Shown here: positions 10,413 through 24,122 of the stretch, one piece after another
Position numbering within the stretch: the first letter of the stretch is position 1
Layout: every line of letters begins with the position of its first letter
From: Progne subis subis
Lineage: Eukaryota > Chordata > Aves > Passeriformes > Hirundinidae
Reading direction: 5' to 3'
DNA length: 64,000 nucleotides
Assembly (NCBI GenBank): GCA_022316685.1
Contig: JAKJHU010000257.1
Span: forward strand, 186,001 to 250,000
The notes under the pieces: generated by a model
What the model saw: the letters and a program-made list of their open reading frames with translations, nothing else
The model's database searches: none
What the model was told of the DNA's origin: nothing
Translations under genes and position numbers: made by a program

Positions 10413-11774
10413 TACATACTAGCTGCTCATATAACCTCGCTATACGAGCTCCTGTGTAATCTGTAATCAGTGTCTTTCAACGTGCTTGCATTCTGGAAGG
10501 TCTGGAGCCAAAGCTACCCCAGAAGAGTACAGTTTGCAAAAAACTATAGCTGAAGGTACTGAAGCTGTTATCACACCACCTTATTTACCTGCAGTTTTGA
10601 CAAAAACACTGTTGTTAGGTCTGCCTTGGATCTACATGAATTTACTCAACTTAATTGAGTTCTCATCTAAATTAAGAGAAATATGTTTGCCTAAAGAGGG
10701 ATAAAACAAAGCAAGTTTCTGATCCTTTCATACTAGTTATATATTGTGGTCAACCTCTAGCGGCACTTTGTAACAGAAGCTGTTAAATTTTTTCCTAAGG
10801 CAAAGTGATACATAAGAAATTTTCATTTTTATAAGCAAAGTAGCTTTTTTCCTTTTTCCCCCCTGATGCTGGTTAATGGAAGTGGATAAAAATGGATCTA
10901 GTTTTAAAAACTTTTCATGGAATCATAAATTGTATTTCCTTTTGTAAGAAAGTGGTTACCAAGCAATATGCTTTGTACTTCTCCATTCAATTTTCTACTG
11001 TTTGATTTAGATAAATATTAAAATTCGGTTATTTGAAAAGTCTTCACTTACTGAAGATATTAGCAACTGCCGCTATTACTGCACTTCATACTCTATTGAC
11101 CTTTCAGAATCTCAGCCCTAAAACTCCACTGCTGTGTTCTGATCAAGTTGCTTGTCTGGGGCTCTGGGATGCTTTATCAGTTAGAAATTATTTGAAGGGG
11201 ATATATGATTGCAATATACTTCCCTGATGGATCTCCCAGAAGTTCCAAATCTTAAAATGGGCAAAGAATGAGCTCACAGGGTTGTTACTCAACTTAAAGT
11301 TTTCATTCTAAGTTTCAAAATCTCTGCAATCTGGCTTCATTTACACCATACTCACAGAAAGGGTAAAGCAATGACCCTAACCGCAAGAATGCGAATTTAA
11401 TACTTGCCCCTTATAGAGCATGTTGCCTTTTTCAAAATAATACAGGAAAACTGTCTCAAACTACAAAAGAATCAAACATGTATATATGCATTATGAATGC
11501 TCATAAAAAGGGAAGGTAGGAAGGATGCTGTACTGGGTGTTTCTACAGAACTCAGTTACAAGAAACATGAAGGAATCCTTTACAATCAGATAGTATGAAA
11601 ACTTTAAAAATACTAGAGAAGTCTTAACTTTTTATCTGTATTCCTCTCTTCTGGGATGGTGGTAGAGAAGTAAAGTAATCAACATCACAGTAAACCAATG
11701 TCTAAAGTTAGTAGAAGGAAACTCTACCTCAGAGAAGAAGTGTATTAGCAAAGCTCACTAAAAATTCCATTGAA
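10413..11774. other. Unique sequence, no gene seen
   Basis: AT-rich. No recognised repeat or exon. Confidence 0.5.
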
Positions 11775-11870
11775 TAATAGACTCTCCTAATTTGGAAGGT
11801 CCCCACAAGGATCATCAAGTCAAATCCTGAACCTGCATAGGAGAACCGCAAGAATCACACCATGTGCCTG
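11775..11870 (-). mobile_element. CR1 LINE tail, about 95 bp
   Basis: A degraded 3' untranslated fragment in minus orientation: TTTGGAAGGTCCCCACAAGG, GATCATCAAGTC and ATCACACCATGTGCCTGAGA. It is the same subfamily as 6397 and 55181. It stops where those copies continue. Confidence 0.75.
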
Positions 11871-13738
11871 AGAGAACGTACTTCTTTTTTCTCATTTTTA
11901 ATTTTCTGCAATAAGTGAGCATATGCTACTGTTTCTGAAAAATACATATATGTAACCTCTTTCATCTCTGTATGTATAGCAGGACCGGTGAAAACAATAT
12001 CCTGTTTCCTTGTAAATTGTTCCACTGTATGCAAAGGGATATATTTGGCCTACAGAGAACCTGCAGCAACTGCTAACAAAATTAAGAGTTCTGGAAAAGG
12101 TGGACTCACTCAGTGCTCACTAACAGTTCAGTCAGGACTCCTGACATCCAGAAGAATTGTAAGGATCACACAGGAACACAGGAAGTATGGCATATTCACC
12201 CCATTAGCTTTAGAAGGGAGTTTCTCCTTATAGTAATGACAATATGTCAAAGGTATTTGTGATCTATTTTGAAGGTTCTCCAAACTGATGAAACTGATGC
12301 ATGACAGATCAAGGAATTAAAAACAATAAATCAAATACATTTAGTTTATTTAAGAAAAGTGTTTGTGCCATATTCCAAATCTAAGATCTGTCATTGAGAT
12401 CATCCAGCTGCACCAAGGAGATTTTGTCACAATAATATGGAGCTGCCCACATCCATTCAGTAAACAGAAGTATTACTATGTTAATTTTAATCTTTAGCAT
12501 GGTCAGTTTTCAATTATCAAGCTATGTGTTTCTGTGCATACCTTCAGCTTAGAACAAAAATACAATTTTAATCTCTGACTGCCTTTTATAAAATTTACAA
12601 TACACTACTGACCTTTTCATCCATAGATGGAGAAATAACGCGCAGCATATTCATAGTTATCACCAATCCCCCAAAATTGCCACTTTATCAAAAATAAAGT
12701 ATTTTCTATTTCTAAACATGATGTCAGACACTCCAAAAATAATCAAAAGTAGAAATTAATGAAGTAGTTATACTATGCCTACTCTGTGTGTTTACTGAAA
12801 TATGGCATTACTTCATATCAAATAACACTTATTTGCACCCTACCTGAGATACTGTGAAGGGACTTTCCCAGTATACAGTGTCACTATAATTAAGGAAAGA
12901 GTGGTTAGATTCATTTCAAATAACAGTAAGCAGCTTACTTTGGATCACAATTAAGTTGGAGTCCTAGTTCCTTTAGAACAAAACTGGCTCTGTGATAAAA
13001 CCAAGGGCCTTATTCTAGACTCTGACCACAACTGGTCAAGTGGAATCACTGTAGAAATGAGGGTGAAACAGTACTCTTCACAATTTACTCTCACTTATTC
13101 AGTATTTAAAGGATTGCTGTCTGAAGTACCTGATACATAATTAGAATCAAGCCCTTAATTAACCCTTCTTTATGCATTTAAGATAATAACAATGATTACA
13201 GTCGTGTTTCATTGTAATAAAGGGCAAACATTCCCAAAGAAATACCATATAATGTATGTTCTCTGAATTAGTGCTCACCCAGTGATCTGAGTGCCACTTA
13301 CTGTGTCAATAGCACCATTTGTTGCCAACCCACTGGCTTTTTTTCCTCTTTGAGTTTTGCAAAAACATTCCAGTAGTTAGCAATTTTGATGTTGGTAATG
13401 TACATAACTGACTGGAATGAAACAAGACAGGAGAAGTGTTAGAGCTGTGAGCCTTGAGAGCTCAACATGGCTTCTTTAAAACCCCAGAACTGAGTCTGAA
13501 TTCTCATTTAGATGCTTTGTTGGACACAGAATTAAACAGGACACTGAATTAAAATCTGCACTGCTTAAGATTCTAATGTTAATTCACCAAAATAAATGGA
13601 AAAATTACTATTCCTTTCAAGACTATTTTTGTACCAGATCGAAAAGGTACAATTTTCCCTCTTACAAAGAACAGCTCTTCATGCAGCAGCCAGTTCCTGA
13701 GCTCCAGTGAAAGCTCTGAATGAGTAAAATGTTTCCCT

Positions 13739-13751
13739 ATATATATATATT
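13739..13751. repeat. (TA)n microsatellite
   Basis: Short pure TA run. Confidence 0.8.
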
Positions 13752-14039
13752 GCTGAATCATGGTCAATTTTTTGCCTACCAGCACCCTCAAGTCCAGATT
13801 TTGTATATCTGACTGTATTTCAAATTACAATAATATTGTTTTGCATTTTGGGCAGGCACAGATTTTTCAGAAAATTCTTATATTAATTAAATATCTGAAA
13901 AGTTCTTAATTTTAATTTCAGATGGAAATTAATAAATTACTGCAAGAGGCAGTTGTCTTACATTTCAGGCTGTGTGCAGTTTCAATGGTATAAAGTTCAT
14001 GAATTTCATATATTTGAATGAGTAATGATATCACCAAGG

Positions 14040-14520
14040 GTGTAACCAGTCTGTCTTGCATCAGACATATCTGAACCTATTGTTTTGCAGAAGGTGTCTA
14101 GTTAGCAAAGGTGAATTAAGAATCTGTCATGGACAAGGACAGAGTAAATTACAACCCCCAGTGGTTAAAGATCCTGGGATTTATTTAAGAACCAAGAAGA
14201 TTAGAGCATTTACTCCACTCTTGCTCTCTCCTTTACTCCCTCACTTAGTCAGTCCCCTCCAGCCATATGTTCCATAGGTCTTGACATGCTTTTCCTGCAG
14301 GGGCATCCATACTGGTCCAGTAATGTTGGGCAGAAATTGGTGTTGGTTCTTGCCATGCTGCTGCTCACAGTGAGCAGCCTCGTGTATTACCTCACAAAGT
14401 CCCAGGCCATCCCCTGGCATTTGTCTGTACACAGTACTCTGATTTCCATGATCCTCACTCAAGTCCAAGATTTTTCCTTCAATCAAGATATTTATCCACT
14501 TTGAGAGAATACTTCTTCCT
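14040..14520. other. Unidentified, less AT-rich block
   Basis: This block is visibly richer in G and C than its flanks and has overlapping open frames of 72-81 codons on both strands. None shows a motif I recognise. It contains a 9-bp-arm palindrome at 14360-14378. It could be an old ERV or other repeat fragment, a regulatory element, or chance. Confidence 0.3.
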
Positions 14521-17500
14521 AAATCTCAATAGTCAGTGTGCAGAGGCACAATACATTACCATCTTCCTGACTTGCATTCTGTCTTATGTCGCTTGTCAGC
14601 TGGAGCATTCAGGACATGCTGCTTAATTTAAGTTTCATCAGTATTTTCAGACACATATGCACCCAGTTATCTGCCATGTTAGCATTCCCATTTTAGGCTG
14701 TTTTTTCACAAGAAGCATGACCTAGTAAAAATTACTATGGTTATCACCATTTCAGATAATAATATATTATAAACAATTGTGAAAGAAATGCCAGTATTCA
14801 CAGGTGATTTCTTTACTTCCAGAATTTTTCTTTTTATGGTTTTTTTTTTCTCTGTCTCTTCAATGCTGCCTCTGGCAAAAAAAAAAAAAAAATTGTATTT
14901 CACTATGCAAGTACTTTTTCAGTATACATATTGTTTGCCATCACTTTTTTGCCTATGCAAGATGATGTAGCTATATACTCATAACAAGATAATTTATCAA
15001 AGTGAAAGCCATTAACTCATTTCAGTATTTAACCACCAAATAAAAATTTACTAAGCAAAGCAGCAATTATAATTTTATAATTTAAAAAGAGCATGGAAAT
15101 TAAAAAAAAAAAAAAAAAAGTAAGTTATTTAATTTCAAAGAAATGGAAACATCTGGAAGTCAAGACTGAGGTTATAACTTGGTTTGAAGTGCTTAATCTT
15201 TTTGTAAGAGCCCTTCAGGGCACTATTCTAACAATAATCATGAAGGATTCCCCATACTAAAAGGTGTAACTAAGATCATGTGTTCAGATTCAAGGGTTAT
15301 AAAGAAATGGTTTGTGATAAAACAAATGTCATCTTAACACCTATATGTAAACTTAAATGCCATCATGACATATTTACAAGACATTACAAAATATTGCATA
15401 GCACAAAAATTGAATTTTACAAGATTCTATGTTACTAGAAATTGTTCCATGGAACTGTTCTATATTCTGGACAGAAAGCAATATAATTTTGTCTCTTGAG
15501 ATGTTTCTAAGTCTTTTATTTTGACACATTCTAGCACCTCAGATACTGTGGAATCCAAGACCTCTGAAAACACAAGGCATTATATGGCTTATTGGTGTGA
15601 GGGTGAAAAATCCTACCCCCAGAAAACACTGATACTCTATGAAAGCAATGCTGAAAACAAGGACTAGAGAAGGCTGACAGATGGATGGTTAATTTGTCTG
15701 ATGATGCTCGGTGTGGGTCAAATAGGCTTGTGTATTCAATCATCATAATATCTCTGTGCAACCGCATACAGATTATAAAGAACAATAGCAGCACAAACCA
15801 TTAAGAGGGCTATCCTGAAAACAGTGGTTAAAAAGCTGAATCACAAACTTACTATCACATAAAAAAGCCATGGCACATTTAATATCGTGTTTTTTGAAAA
15901 AACAAAGGAAAAAAAAGAAAGAAAGAGAAATATTTCAAAGCTGCATGCGGCAAAGTGATAATCAGTGATTATTCATGTTCAAGTTAAGGACATAATTTAA
16001 ATGCTGAGTTAGAGCTGATCTTAAAACCCTACCTTCCAAGTTTCAGTTCTTCAGTGACACAAGTTGTTTTATATGGGAATTCTAAGAAACGAAATGTAAC
16101 TAAAGAATGGATTAATTAATGAGTAAATAAGTTTTAACCTCTGAAAGTGAACTAGAATAATAAATCACAGATTGTTCACTTTCCACATATAATTATTTCC
16201 ACACTAGACCTTCATACAGTACATGATGTGAACTCACAATGTCACAATTTTTCATAGTGGTTCCCAACCCAGTGCTCAAATAGGACCAAATCAGAAAAAA
16301 AACCTCTATATGAAAGAAAAAAATTGGTTTGCAAAAAGCTCTTTAAAATCAATAAATCTTTAAGACAGACAATAACACATTTTGCCATTGATTACTAATT
16401 TTTTTTTCATTATTTAGGTTTCTCTAAATTTCATATTTTAAGTGTTCAGTGGACAATAAATGTGAACAATTTTAACCTGTAGACTGCTTCCCATAGCTAC
16501 GCAAAATTTTCTATACATGTCTAGTCATCACCATCAGATGGTATTTTTTTTTTTTTTTTACTCCTGATATAGCTGCCTGCAAAAAGAGCAGTAGGGAATA
16601 GCAAACAGCAAATAACAAATGCATACATACATGTGTGAATGTCTTTCTTTTCATATCATAGAAAATCTACAGAAAAAATTATATTCCCCAAGCATCCCCA
16701 CAAGGAAAATTTGTTCCTGCAAATATTTAAAGTTTGCAAAAAAACCCCAAAGTTAAGTAAACACCCATCTGGATTTAAACAATATATTTGTAAACATTGT
16801 ATTAATACATTTCACCATATTTCTTTACATACATGTACTTTTATGCTTTCTAAAATGCAGATGAAAATAATTTAGGAACCAGGGAGCTTTTAAACCAATT
16901 TTATATTTTTGTTTGCTTTATTCTATATATGAAATTGAGTTAATGTTTACAATAAGGGATCTTCAATTGTGGGTAATTTTTTTTTTTTTTTTCATTCATT
17001 AATATTGTGTTTTTAAAACCTGTAGCAAGTACATTATGTCTCTCTGTGAATATTATCATTATATTCTCTGATTGTTATGTGATATGGAAAGTAATCAACT
17101 GTCCATTTTTTTGTTGAAAATCACAAAAAGACTGTCATATAAGATAGAACAAAGCAATTTCCTGAATTCATTGACCTTTCAATTGATATCATAACACAGC
17201 ATAATCACTAGGCATTTAAATTAGCAATGTAACTCAACATAGATGGATAACTGTGAAATCTCAAGGGCTTGTTGCCTGAACAAGATCACAGCGCTGTAGC
17301 TAAAAGGGTAAATGTGCTTCAAGTTTAGGGATGACCTTTAAGTCCCACAGCTGCCTATCATACGTCTTGTTAATCTGCCCTGTTGTTGGGTTCATCTGCT
17401 TATTTTATCTTATTTTTTTATAGAAGTTCTGGTTTCAGTCAGGTCTGACACTTCTGCCACAGGTGCAACACAGGTCTGCATGCTTTATTTTGTCTTAATC

Positions 17501-17831
17501 TAAGCTCTCAGACGTCTACCTGAAGAAAATATTTGAACACTGAAAAATTTACTCTTAAAAAAAAAAATGGGTTTTAGATGAAAAATACTGCTTTTCCTTT
17601 GACACATATATTTAATCATTAGTTTGATTAGAATCATCTGACATGATTTTATCTTCCTTAAGATTAATCATCCAGCTTAACTTTTTATACTCTGAATAGT
17701 CATCAGAGAGGAACTGGCACTCACAACTTTTTATGGATATTCTAGTACCTAAGCAAAGATAAGGCAAAAGAATGTCCACATAAATATGTGACTCCATTTC
17801 TGTCCAGAAGAAAAAGAGCAGCAGTCTTTCT

Positions 17832-17901
17832 GACAGCAGGCAGAAGAACTCAAAGACAAGCAGGGAGAAGAATTCCAGGACAAGCATTTTGAAGAAGTCA
17901 C
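17832..17901. repeat. Three degenerate 24-bp tandem units
   Basis: Units begin GACAGCAGGCAGAAG (17832), GACAAGCAGGGAGAAG (17855) and GACAAGCATTTTGAAG (17879). They give the leucine/phenylalanine-rich minus-strand frame its internal repetition. Confidence 0.6.
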
Positions 17902-20900
17902 TGTTGAGATAAGAATTCAAGGCCTACAGAATTTTGTTTTTTCAAAATGCCTCTTCTATGTGCAATTATAGCCTTTCTGGGGACATGAAAGTATAGATGC
18001 ATAATTTCCTTTGTTTGAAGTCACAAAATTAGAAGTTTTCAGTTTGTGAGCCTTTGAAATTATATATAAATGCGTACAGAGACTGGATCCACCTAAGCAG
18101 AACCACAGTTCAGCATAAATTGTATCCCATTAACACAGGGAGATTATTTAATGAAAAACAAAATTGAAACAAAGCAAAACAAAACAGCTGACTTCCTTAA
18201 CTAGTATTTTAGTCTATGATGTCAAATTCCATAGCCATTGGCTGGAAAAACCCTGGAAGAAATCAGTGTTGTTTACTGAAGGAAGTGAAAATTTGATTAA
18301 TTGGAGTCTGACAGTGGTGTTTGAAATGGGTTTGGGATTTACTTACCTTAGAGGCCAAGTGCCATACAGAAAATCCTTGACACTTGCAAGAAAGATGTTA
18401 AGGACTGAATTCGAGAGGCAGTTGAACAAATATTCTTATCTTATAAGTCACTTCTTAGGGACATTCACAGCTATATTTTTGCTCCAGTTGAATTTATACC
18501 ACTCCTCCTGCTTTCTACACATTGAATTCCAGTAATCTAAGTGAAACCTATTCACTTAGTATTAACCTACTGGTTAGCTGAAGACCCCAAGAAGTTTGTG
18601 CTGTAATAAAGTAGCATCCCTAATGAGCTGAGGATATGTGATGCTTGGTAGCCTAAACAGCAATACCAGAATGTTCCTCTTCATAGAGAAATACAAGTTA
18701 ATTGATAAAATTCAAGTTAGCTTTTCTTTTAGCTGGGGAAAGGACTACAGTTTTCTGTATACAAATCACTTTGTTCTTTTAATCTACTTTCTTTCCTCTC
18801 TGACATATAAACTTTTCTAAAATAAGCAGTAATTTTCAGGGTTTATAGCATTCATTATCCCCTCTGCTTATCTTGTGTAGCAGGCTTGTGCTTTTTAAAA
18901 GGACATTTTTCTTCCCGTATTGCTGTTTACTTCTCACACAGTACTTTTACAGAGAAAATGTCATGTTGTGAAGTGTCCAGGTAACCTCCATGCAATGTTT
19001 TTTAAACACACCTTTATTTTACAAAAAGGGCTTTTTTTACAGCAAACCCAGATCAAAACCACTGCAGAGTTTGGAGACAAAACAAAAGTCCCACAATAAA
19101 GAAAAATCAATGATCTTTCAAATAAATCAAGATTAAATCAAATCAAGCCAGTTTAACAGAGGATTTTAAAGCAAAACAGAGGCTTGGCTTACCTGATAGC
19201 CAACTACAGGTACAAGAGACCAGATGAATATAAAGCCAGTAGTAAATGTCTGTATCCTCTCCAATTTCATGTTATAAACAAATAAAAACACATTGAGTTA
19301 CCTTCTGACACCTTTATTGGTAAGTATTTGTTCCACAGGATGTCTTTCAGTGGGGCAGAACTAGAATTAGATGTTATTTTTTATAAGATGGTAGAAATTG
19401 ACTTTTATCATCAATCAGCTATATAATTTTGAGTAACTGTGAAGTACTGAAAGTCAATAAACATATTGAAGATATCAATTAATCATTAGAATGTCTAAAT
19501 TGAAATTCAGTAAGCTGTTTCAAAATATGCAGGCCTTAATTACTTCTTTTTGCACAGAACACATGCTAGATAGTTTTTAGAATAGTATGTCTCATTAAAC
19601 ACTCTATTTATTCATCAGTCCTAGTGGGGTGAAAGGTTTATAGCACATAGTCAGCAGTAGAAGGAAAAAATATTTGACTTGAACTTATACATTTGTTCTT
19701 ATACTGTAAGTGATTTTGGCATTTATAAACTGGTTCTTGCTCTGGACTCTAAATCTCAGCTAAAATGCCAAGCTAGTCATCAGCCATCCATTTCCCTTTC
19801 ATCCAAGAGCTCTGCCCAGTGTAAAACCTGACAGACACATTAGAAAATGTGCTGTTATTCTGCATACATGCACAGTCTCAGTTTATTGCTTCAGTTGCCA
19901 GTTAAGCCTGGCTATTTTTGCATAAAAGAGCGTATCTGACTTATCAATTCAGTCATAAAATATAAAGTGATAATCACAGCTGAAAAATTAAGTTCCTTTC
20001 TAAGCAATCTCTAAAATTATTAGCAGGTAGCTAGTTCATAGCAACGAAATATAAAGATCCAGCTCTCTGATAGTTCATAGTTTATGATTCATCTTGAATA
20101 GTCTAATATTTTAAACAATCATGTTCAGGGTTTACCTCACAAGAGGGAAAAGAAGAGATAAGGCCATATTTCACTACTAACTATTAGTCAAATGTACCCA
20201 GTGAGTTCATCAGACTTCCTAAACAATATCAAAAAGTGGAAAATATCTGGATTTTTGAATACACAGAAATGTAGCACCAAATGTGTGATACATCTCATTT
20301 AGCTTTATTAACATAAAGGTGAGGCATGAAATTTTAAGCTAGATAGACATCTACTGTATATTCAGTATCTTCCTATAACAAGGAAGAAAGAGGTAATGGA
20401 TACCTAACTTTAGCACATCAGAATGTGGATAAGAAGATTCCCACTCCTCATTGTGCAATGTTAAAAGGATAAATAGTTTTATCTTCTACTGATATTAATA
20501 TATTTAGGAATCATTTGCATCCATCTCACTGGAAGGTAACACTTCCAGTCACATCTCAAAGTTTTGCTTTAGAGTCTCCTCTGTGTTTTATGGAGCTAGA
20601 AAACATGAAAGTATTTTGTAACATGGACCTTTTTATTTTTCTCAGCTGGATGCTAATTTCTATAAAACAAATTATAAAGATTATTTCAAATTAATTTATT
20701 TTCATTCATCTGTACAGCTACTCCTTTTCAATCACTTAATTCTGTTAGTATCTTAACAAAAGGAGAACAGAGACATCTTGACTGAGTGTTAGACAGCTTG
20801 GGTCTTACTTTCATGTTTTGGCAGTCAGTTTAGTATTTTGAATTCTCAGAAATGGGAGAATGTTCTTATAGATTCTTACACTGCCTTTATAATAATTTGC

Positions 20901-21380
20901 TATGTGAGTAGTGGTAACTTCAGGAGGACAAAAATCCTAAACTTCTTGCAGAAATACAGTGATATTTGTCTCAAAACTTTTACTCTCTGGTGGTTTTCTC
21001 AGTTCCATTTTCCAATGCAGATCATCTTCACAACAGCTGCACTAACAGTCAATACTCCGTGCCAGGTCCTATTTTCTGATCCATAGAACACATTAAATCA
21101 CTTTTACTTGCTAGTTTGCCAATTAGCTTTTTCCACTGGATGAGTTTTCTTCATCAATTAAAATTATTGGTGATCATCTAAAGTAATTTCCCTAGTTCAT
21201 TGCCACTATTTCTGTGCCACTATTAAAGCTAGTACATTATGCCTTTATCAGCTGCCTTTTACTTGTCTACCGATCTAAACAGACTGATGCCGATGTTTAA
21301 ATTACAATCATAGATCTCAGATATGCTCAGTAAGAAAGGGATCCACTCAGAATTTACCTTTTTGTTTCCTTTATCTAGAT

Positions 21381-22735
21381 TCACAGAATCATAGAATGGG
21401 TAGGGTTGAAAGGGACCTCAAAGATCAGTTGGTTCCAAACCCCCTGCCACTGGACAGGGACACCTTTCACTAGACCAGGTTTCTCAGAGTCCCATTCAAC
21501 TTGCTTTTGAACTCTTACAGCAATGTGAATGGAGTTGCATGCACAACTTCTCCGAGCAACCTGTTCCTTTGCCTCACAACCCTTGCAGTACAGATTTTCT
21601 TCCTATCTAGTCTAAAGTTACTCTCTTCCAGTTTGAAGCCATTGCCTCTTGTCCTATGACTACATACCCATGTAAAAAGTCCTTCTTGAGCGTTTTTGTA
21701 GGTCCCTTTTATGTACTGAGAGGCCACAGTAAGGATTCCCTGGAGTCTTCTTGTCTCCAGGCTGAACAACCCCAACTCTATCAACACACTCCATAGGAAA
21801 GCTGGTCCAGCCCTCTGATCATCTTCATGGCCTTCTCCCTCTGCATTCCCTTTATCAGATCCAAAATGGTCCTTACTATTCTGAGGGTCCCAGAGCTGTA
21901 TACCTGAGCTGACTTGCAGATGAGGTCTCATGCGAGCAGAGTAGAAGAGCAGAACTATCTCTTTCAATGCACTGATCACACCGTTTTTCATGCAACGCAG
22001 GGTATAGGTGGCTTTCTGGGCTGCAAGCACACATTCCTGGGTCATCCCAAGTTTTTCATCCACCAATACTTCCAAGTCCTTCTCCTCAGGGCTGCTCTCA
22101 ATCCACTCATTGGCCTGCTTGTGTCTATGTTTGGGATTGCCCTAACCCAGGTGCAGGATCTTTGATTTGACCTCGTTGGAATCCATGAGGTTTTCATGGG
22201 CCTACCCCTCTAGTCTGTCAAAATCCCTTTCCATGGCATCCCTTCCCTCCAGTGCGTTGACCACAGCACCCAGCTTCCTGTTGTCAGCAAACTCATTGAG
22301 GGTGCATTTAGTGACAGAGCCCATGTCACCAAGAGAGTCGTTAAAGAGTATTGGTCCTAATACTGACCCCTGAGGAGGATCACTTGTCTCTTTTTACTTG
22401 GACATTGATCTGAAGACCGCAACTCTTTGAGTACAAGCATCAGTTATACCCCTTATCCACCAAGTGGACCAACTATCAAGCCCAAATCTTTCCAGTTTTA
22501 AAGACAAGCATGTCATGAGAGCCAGTGTCAAATGTTTTGCATGAATCCAGGTACGTGACATCAATTGCTCTTCCCGACACTGTAGACCCATTTTGTGGAC
22601 AAAAGACCACAACATTTTTCAGGTGCTATTTGCACTTAGTGAAGACATACCGACTGTCAACATTCACCTCCTTATTTTTCATGTGCCTTAGCAAAATTTC
22701 CAGGAGGATCAGCTCCATGATCCCTTTGCAGGGAA
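21381..22735 (-). mobile_element. CR1 LINE, long 5'-truncated copy
   Basis: About 1.35 kb of CR1 in minus orientation. The plus strand opens with TCACAGAATCATAGAATGGG, the reverse of the CR1 3' end. It then runs back through the 3' untranslated region, the C-terminal part of ORF2 and the reverse transcriptase palm. The catalytic FADD motif can be placed at 22280-22291 on the minus strand, where it reads Phe-Ala-Asp-Asn, so the second aspartate is lost. Frameshifts and stops interrupt the rest. The left half of the frame remains open for 186 codons (entered separately). The 5' end is truncated near 22735. Confidence 0.92.
21515..22075 (-). pseudogene. CR1 ORF2 remnant, C-terminal to the RT core
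   Basis: A 186-codon open frame inside the CR1 at 21381-22735. It starts at an internal Met in the segment just after the reverse transcriptase catalytic motif and ends near the natural ORF2 end. Family landmarks are visible: a VLVDEKLGM-type stretch at residues 3-11, then YSARMRPHL and the RTRGNGFKLEE stretch late in the frame. It lacks the endonuclease and the catalytic palm, so it is a dead fragment. It survives as an open frame probably because decay has not yet hit it with a stop. Confidence 0.8.
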
Positions 22736-23617
22736 ACTTATGGATACAGAGAAAGAACTAGAATACATTCAAGTCTAGATGGGTGGAAAAGCAAGCATAC
22801 AACAGGGCACATTTGCTTAACACTACTGACAAAAATTCTGGCTCAGAACTAAATAATTTTAGCCAAACCCCCTAAAGGAGTTAGAAGCACATTTTCTTCC
22901 CTTGGCTGGGCTTCAAATCTTCAAAAAAAGAGAAAACTGCCATTGACCAAGGCACCTTTTTCTAGTGTAGACCTAGTTCCCCATCATTTATAGAAACATT
23001 GGGAAGTGAGAGGTGAAGATGGTGGTTTTTCAACTGACTCTTTCTTTAATCCACACCTTAAGTTGCTAATATAGCTTGCAAAGTGTATGTGAAGGATGTG
23101 AAAGTAATTTCTTTGATATAAACCCACAAATATTCCCAATGCCAATTTTATTTTCATTAGGAAAGCATTAATTTTAGAACCATTACTAGAAGTTTCTAAT
23201 GTTAACATTCATCAATAATTTGATTTAAAATGCATATAAAAACAGTCATTTGTGAAAAATCTTATAATGAAAATATTAAATTAAGTACTTTACTTTGTTA
23301 TGCAAAGATGAAAGTTTCACTTTCCTCCTTTCTCCCTCTTTTACATTTTATGCTATTCAATGGCATAGGAAACATACAGTAAAAATCAAGGCATTTCCCA
23401 CCTTCTCCAATGAGTACTACCACTTTGCTCTTTCTCTTCTACAAAATTCCAAATTTTCTAAAAGTAAAACAGCAATAGGAAAATATAGAAAATAACATTA
23501 ACTGTGAAAAACACTTTTCTATTATATATATTGTTAAAAGCAGAACCAAGACTTCAGAATAGCAAAGAAACTCATTGTACTTTAAACCTTGTAAAATCTT
23601 TTTTCCTCATTTAACTG

Positions 23618-23670
23618 GGGGGGAAAAAAAGAAAGAAAAAAAAAAAGAAAGAAAGAAAAAAAAAAAAAAG
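23618..23670. repeat. Purine-rich (GAAA)n-like tract
   Basis: A run of nine G then A-rich sequence with GAAA and AAAG units. Essentially only A and G on the plus strand. Confidence 0.8.
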
Positions 23671-23885
23671 CACTTAGCCCCAAACTTCTTTTAGAGAAAA
23701 GAAATGGGGATGCTAAACTTTCTACATATTCATAGGTCTAATTATAGAGATTCTTCATCACATTCTCAGATCTGGAAATTGATTTAGATAGCAACAATAA
23801 AAGATCCTCTCACATGATGACAAAGATCTCCAGTAAGAGAGTTTCCTTTATCATTGTCAAAGCAGATTGGGTACTTATGATCATA

Positions 23886-23907
23886 TACATATATATATAT
23901 ATATATA
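23886..23907. repeat. (AT)n microsatellite
   Basis: Alternating AT of about 20 bases after CATATA. Confidence 0.8.
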
Positions 23908-24122
23908 AAATAAATTAATACCTATAAAATAATGCATATATAAGTCAGAATTCTATCAATTTCTGGTTCAGCAAGACAGAGTTCATCCTGAAACTTAATA
24001 ATAAGGTCTAGAAAATACATCTACTTATGTATTGTAATTATCTAGGATAATGGAAACAAGAAGAAACCATGTAGACAGTTTTTAGGATTTGATCACAGCT
24101 TTAGACTGTAGCAGTTAAGCCA

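Larger units (their letters stand above)
11871..21380. other. About 9.5 kb of mostly unique sequence, no gene seen
   Basis: No exon, RNA gene or recognised transposon. It contains several A or T runs (about 14878-14892, 15101-15119, 16543-16559, 16978-16992), a (TA)n at 13739-13751, an unidentified less AT-rich block at 14040-14520 and a small 24-bp repeat at 17832-17901. Frames of 60-123 codons here have no recognisable motif. Confidence 0.5.
22736..24122. other. Unique sequence, no gene seen
   Basis: AT-rich. It contains a purine-only GAAA-rich tract at about 23618-23670 and an (AT)n run at about 23886-23907. Confidence 0.5.

Noticed and set aside
18164..18535. 123-codon plus-strand frame
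   Set aside because: No recognisable motif, no flanking splice or promoter signals. Length is possible by chance in 64 kb.
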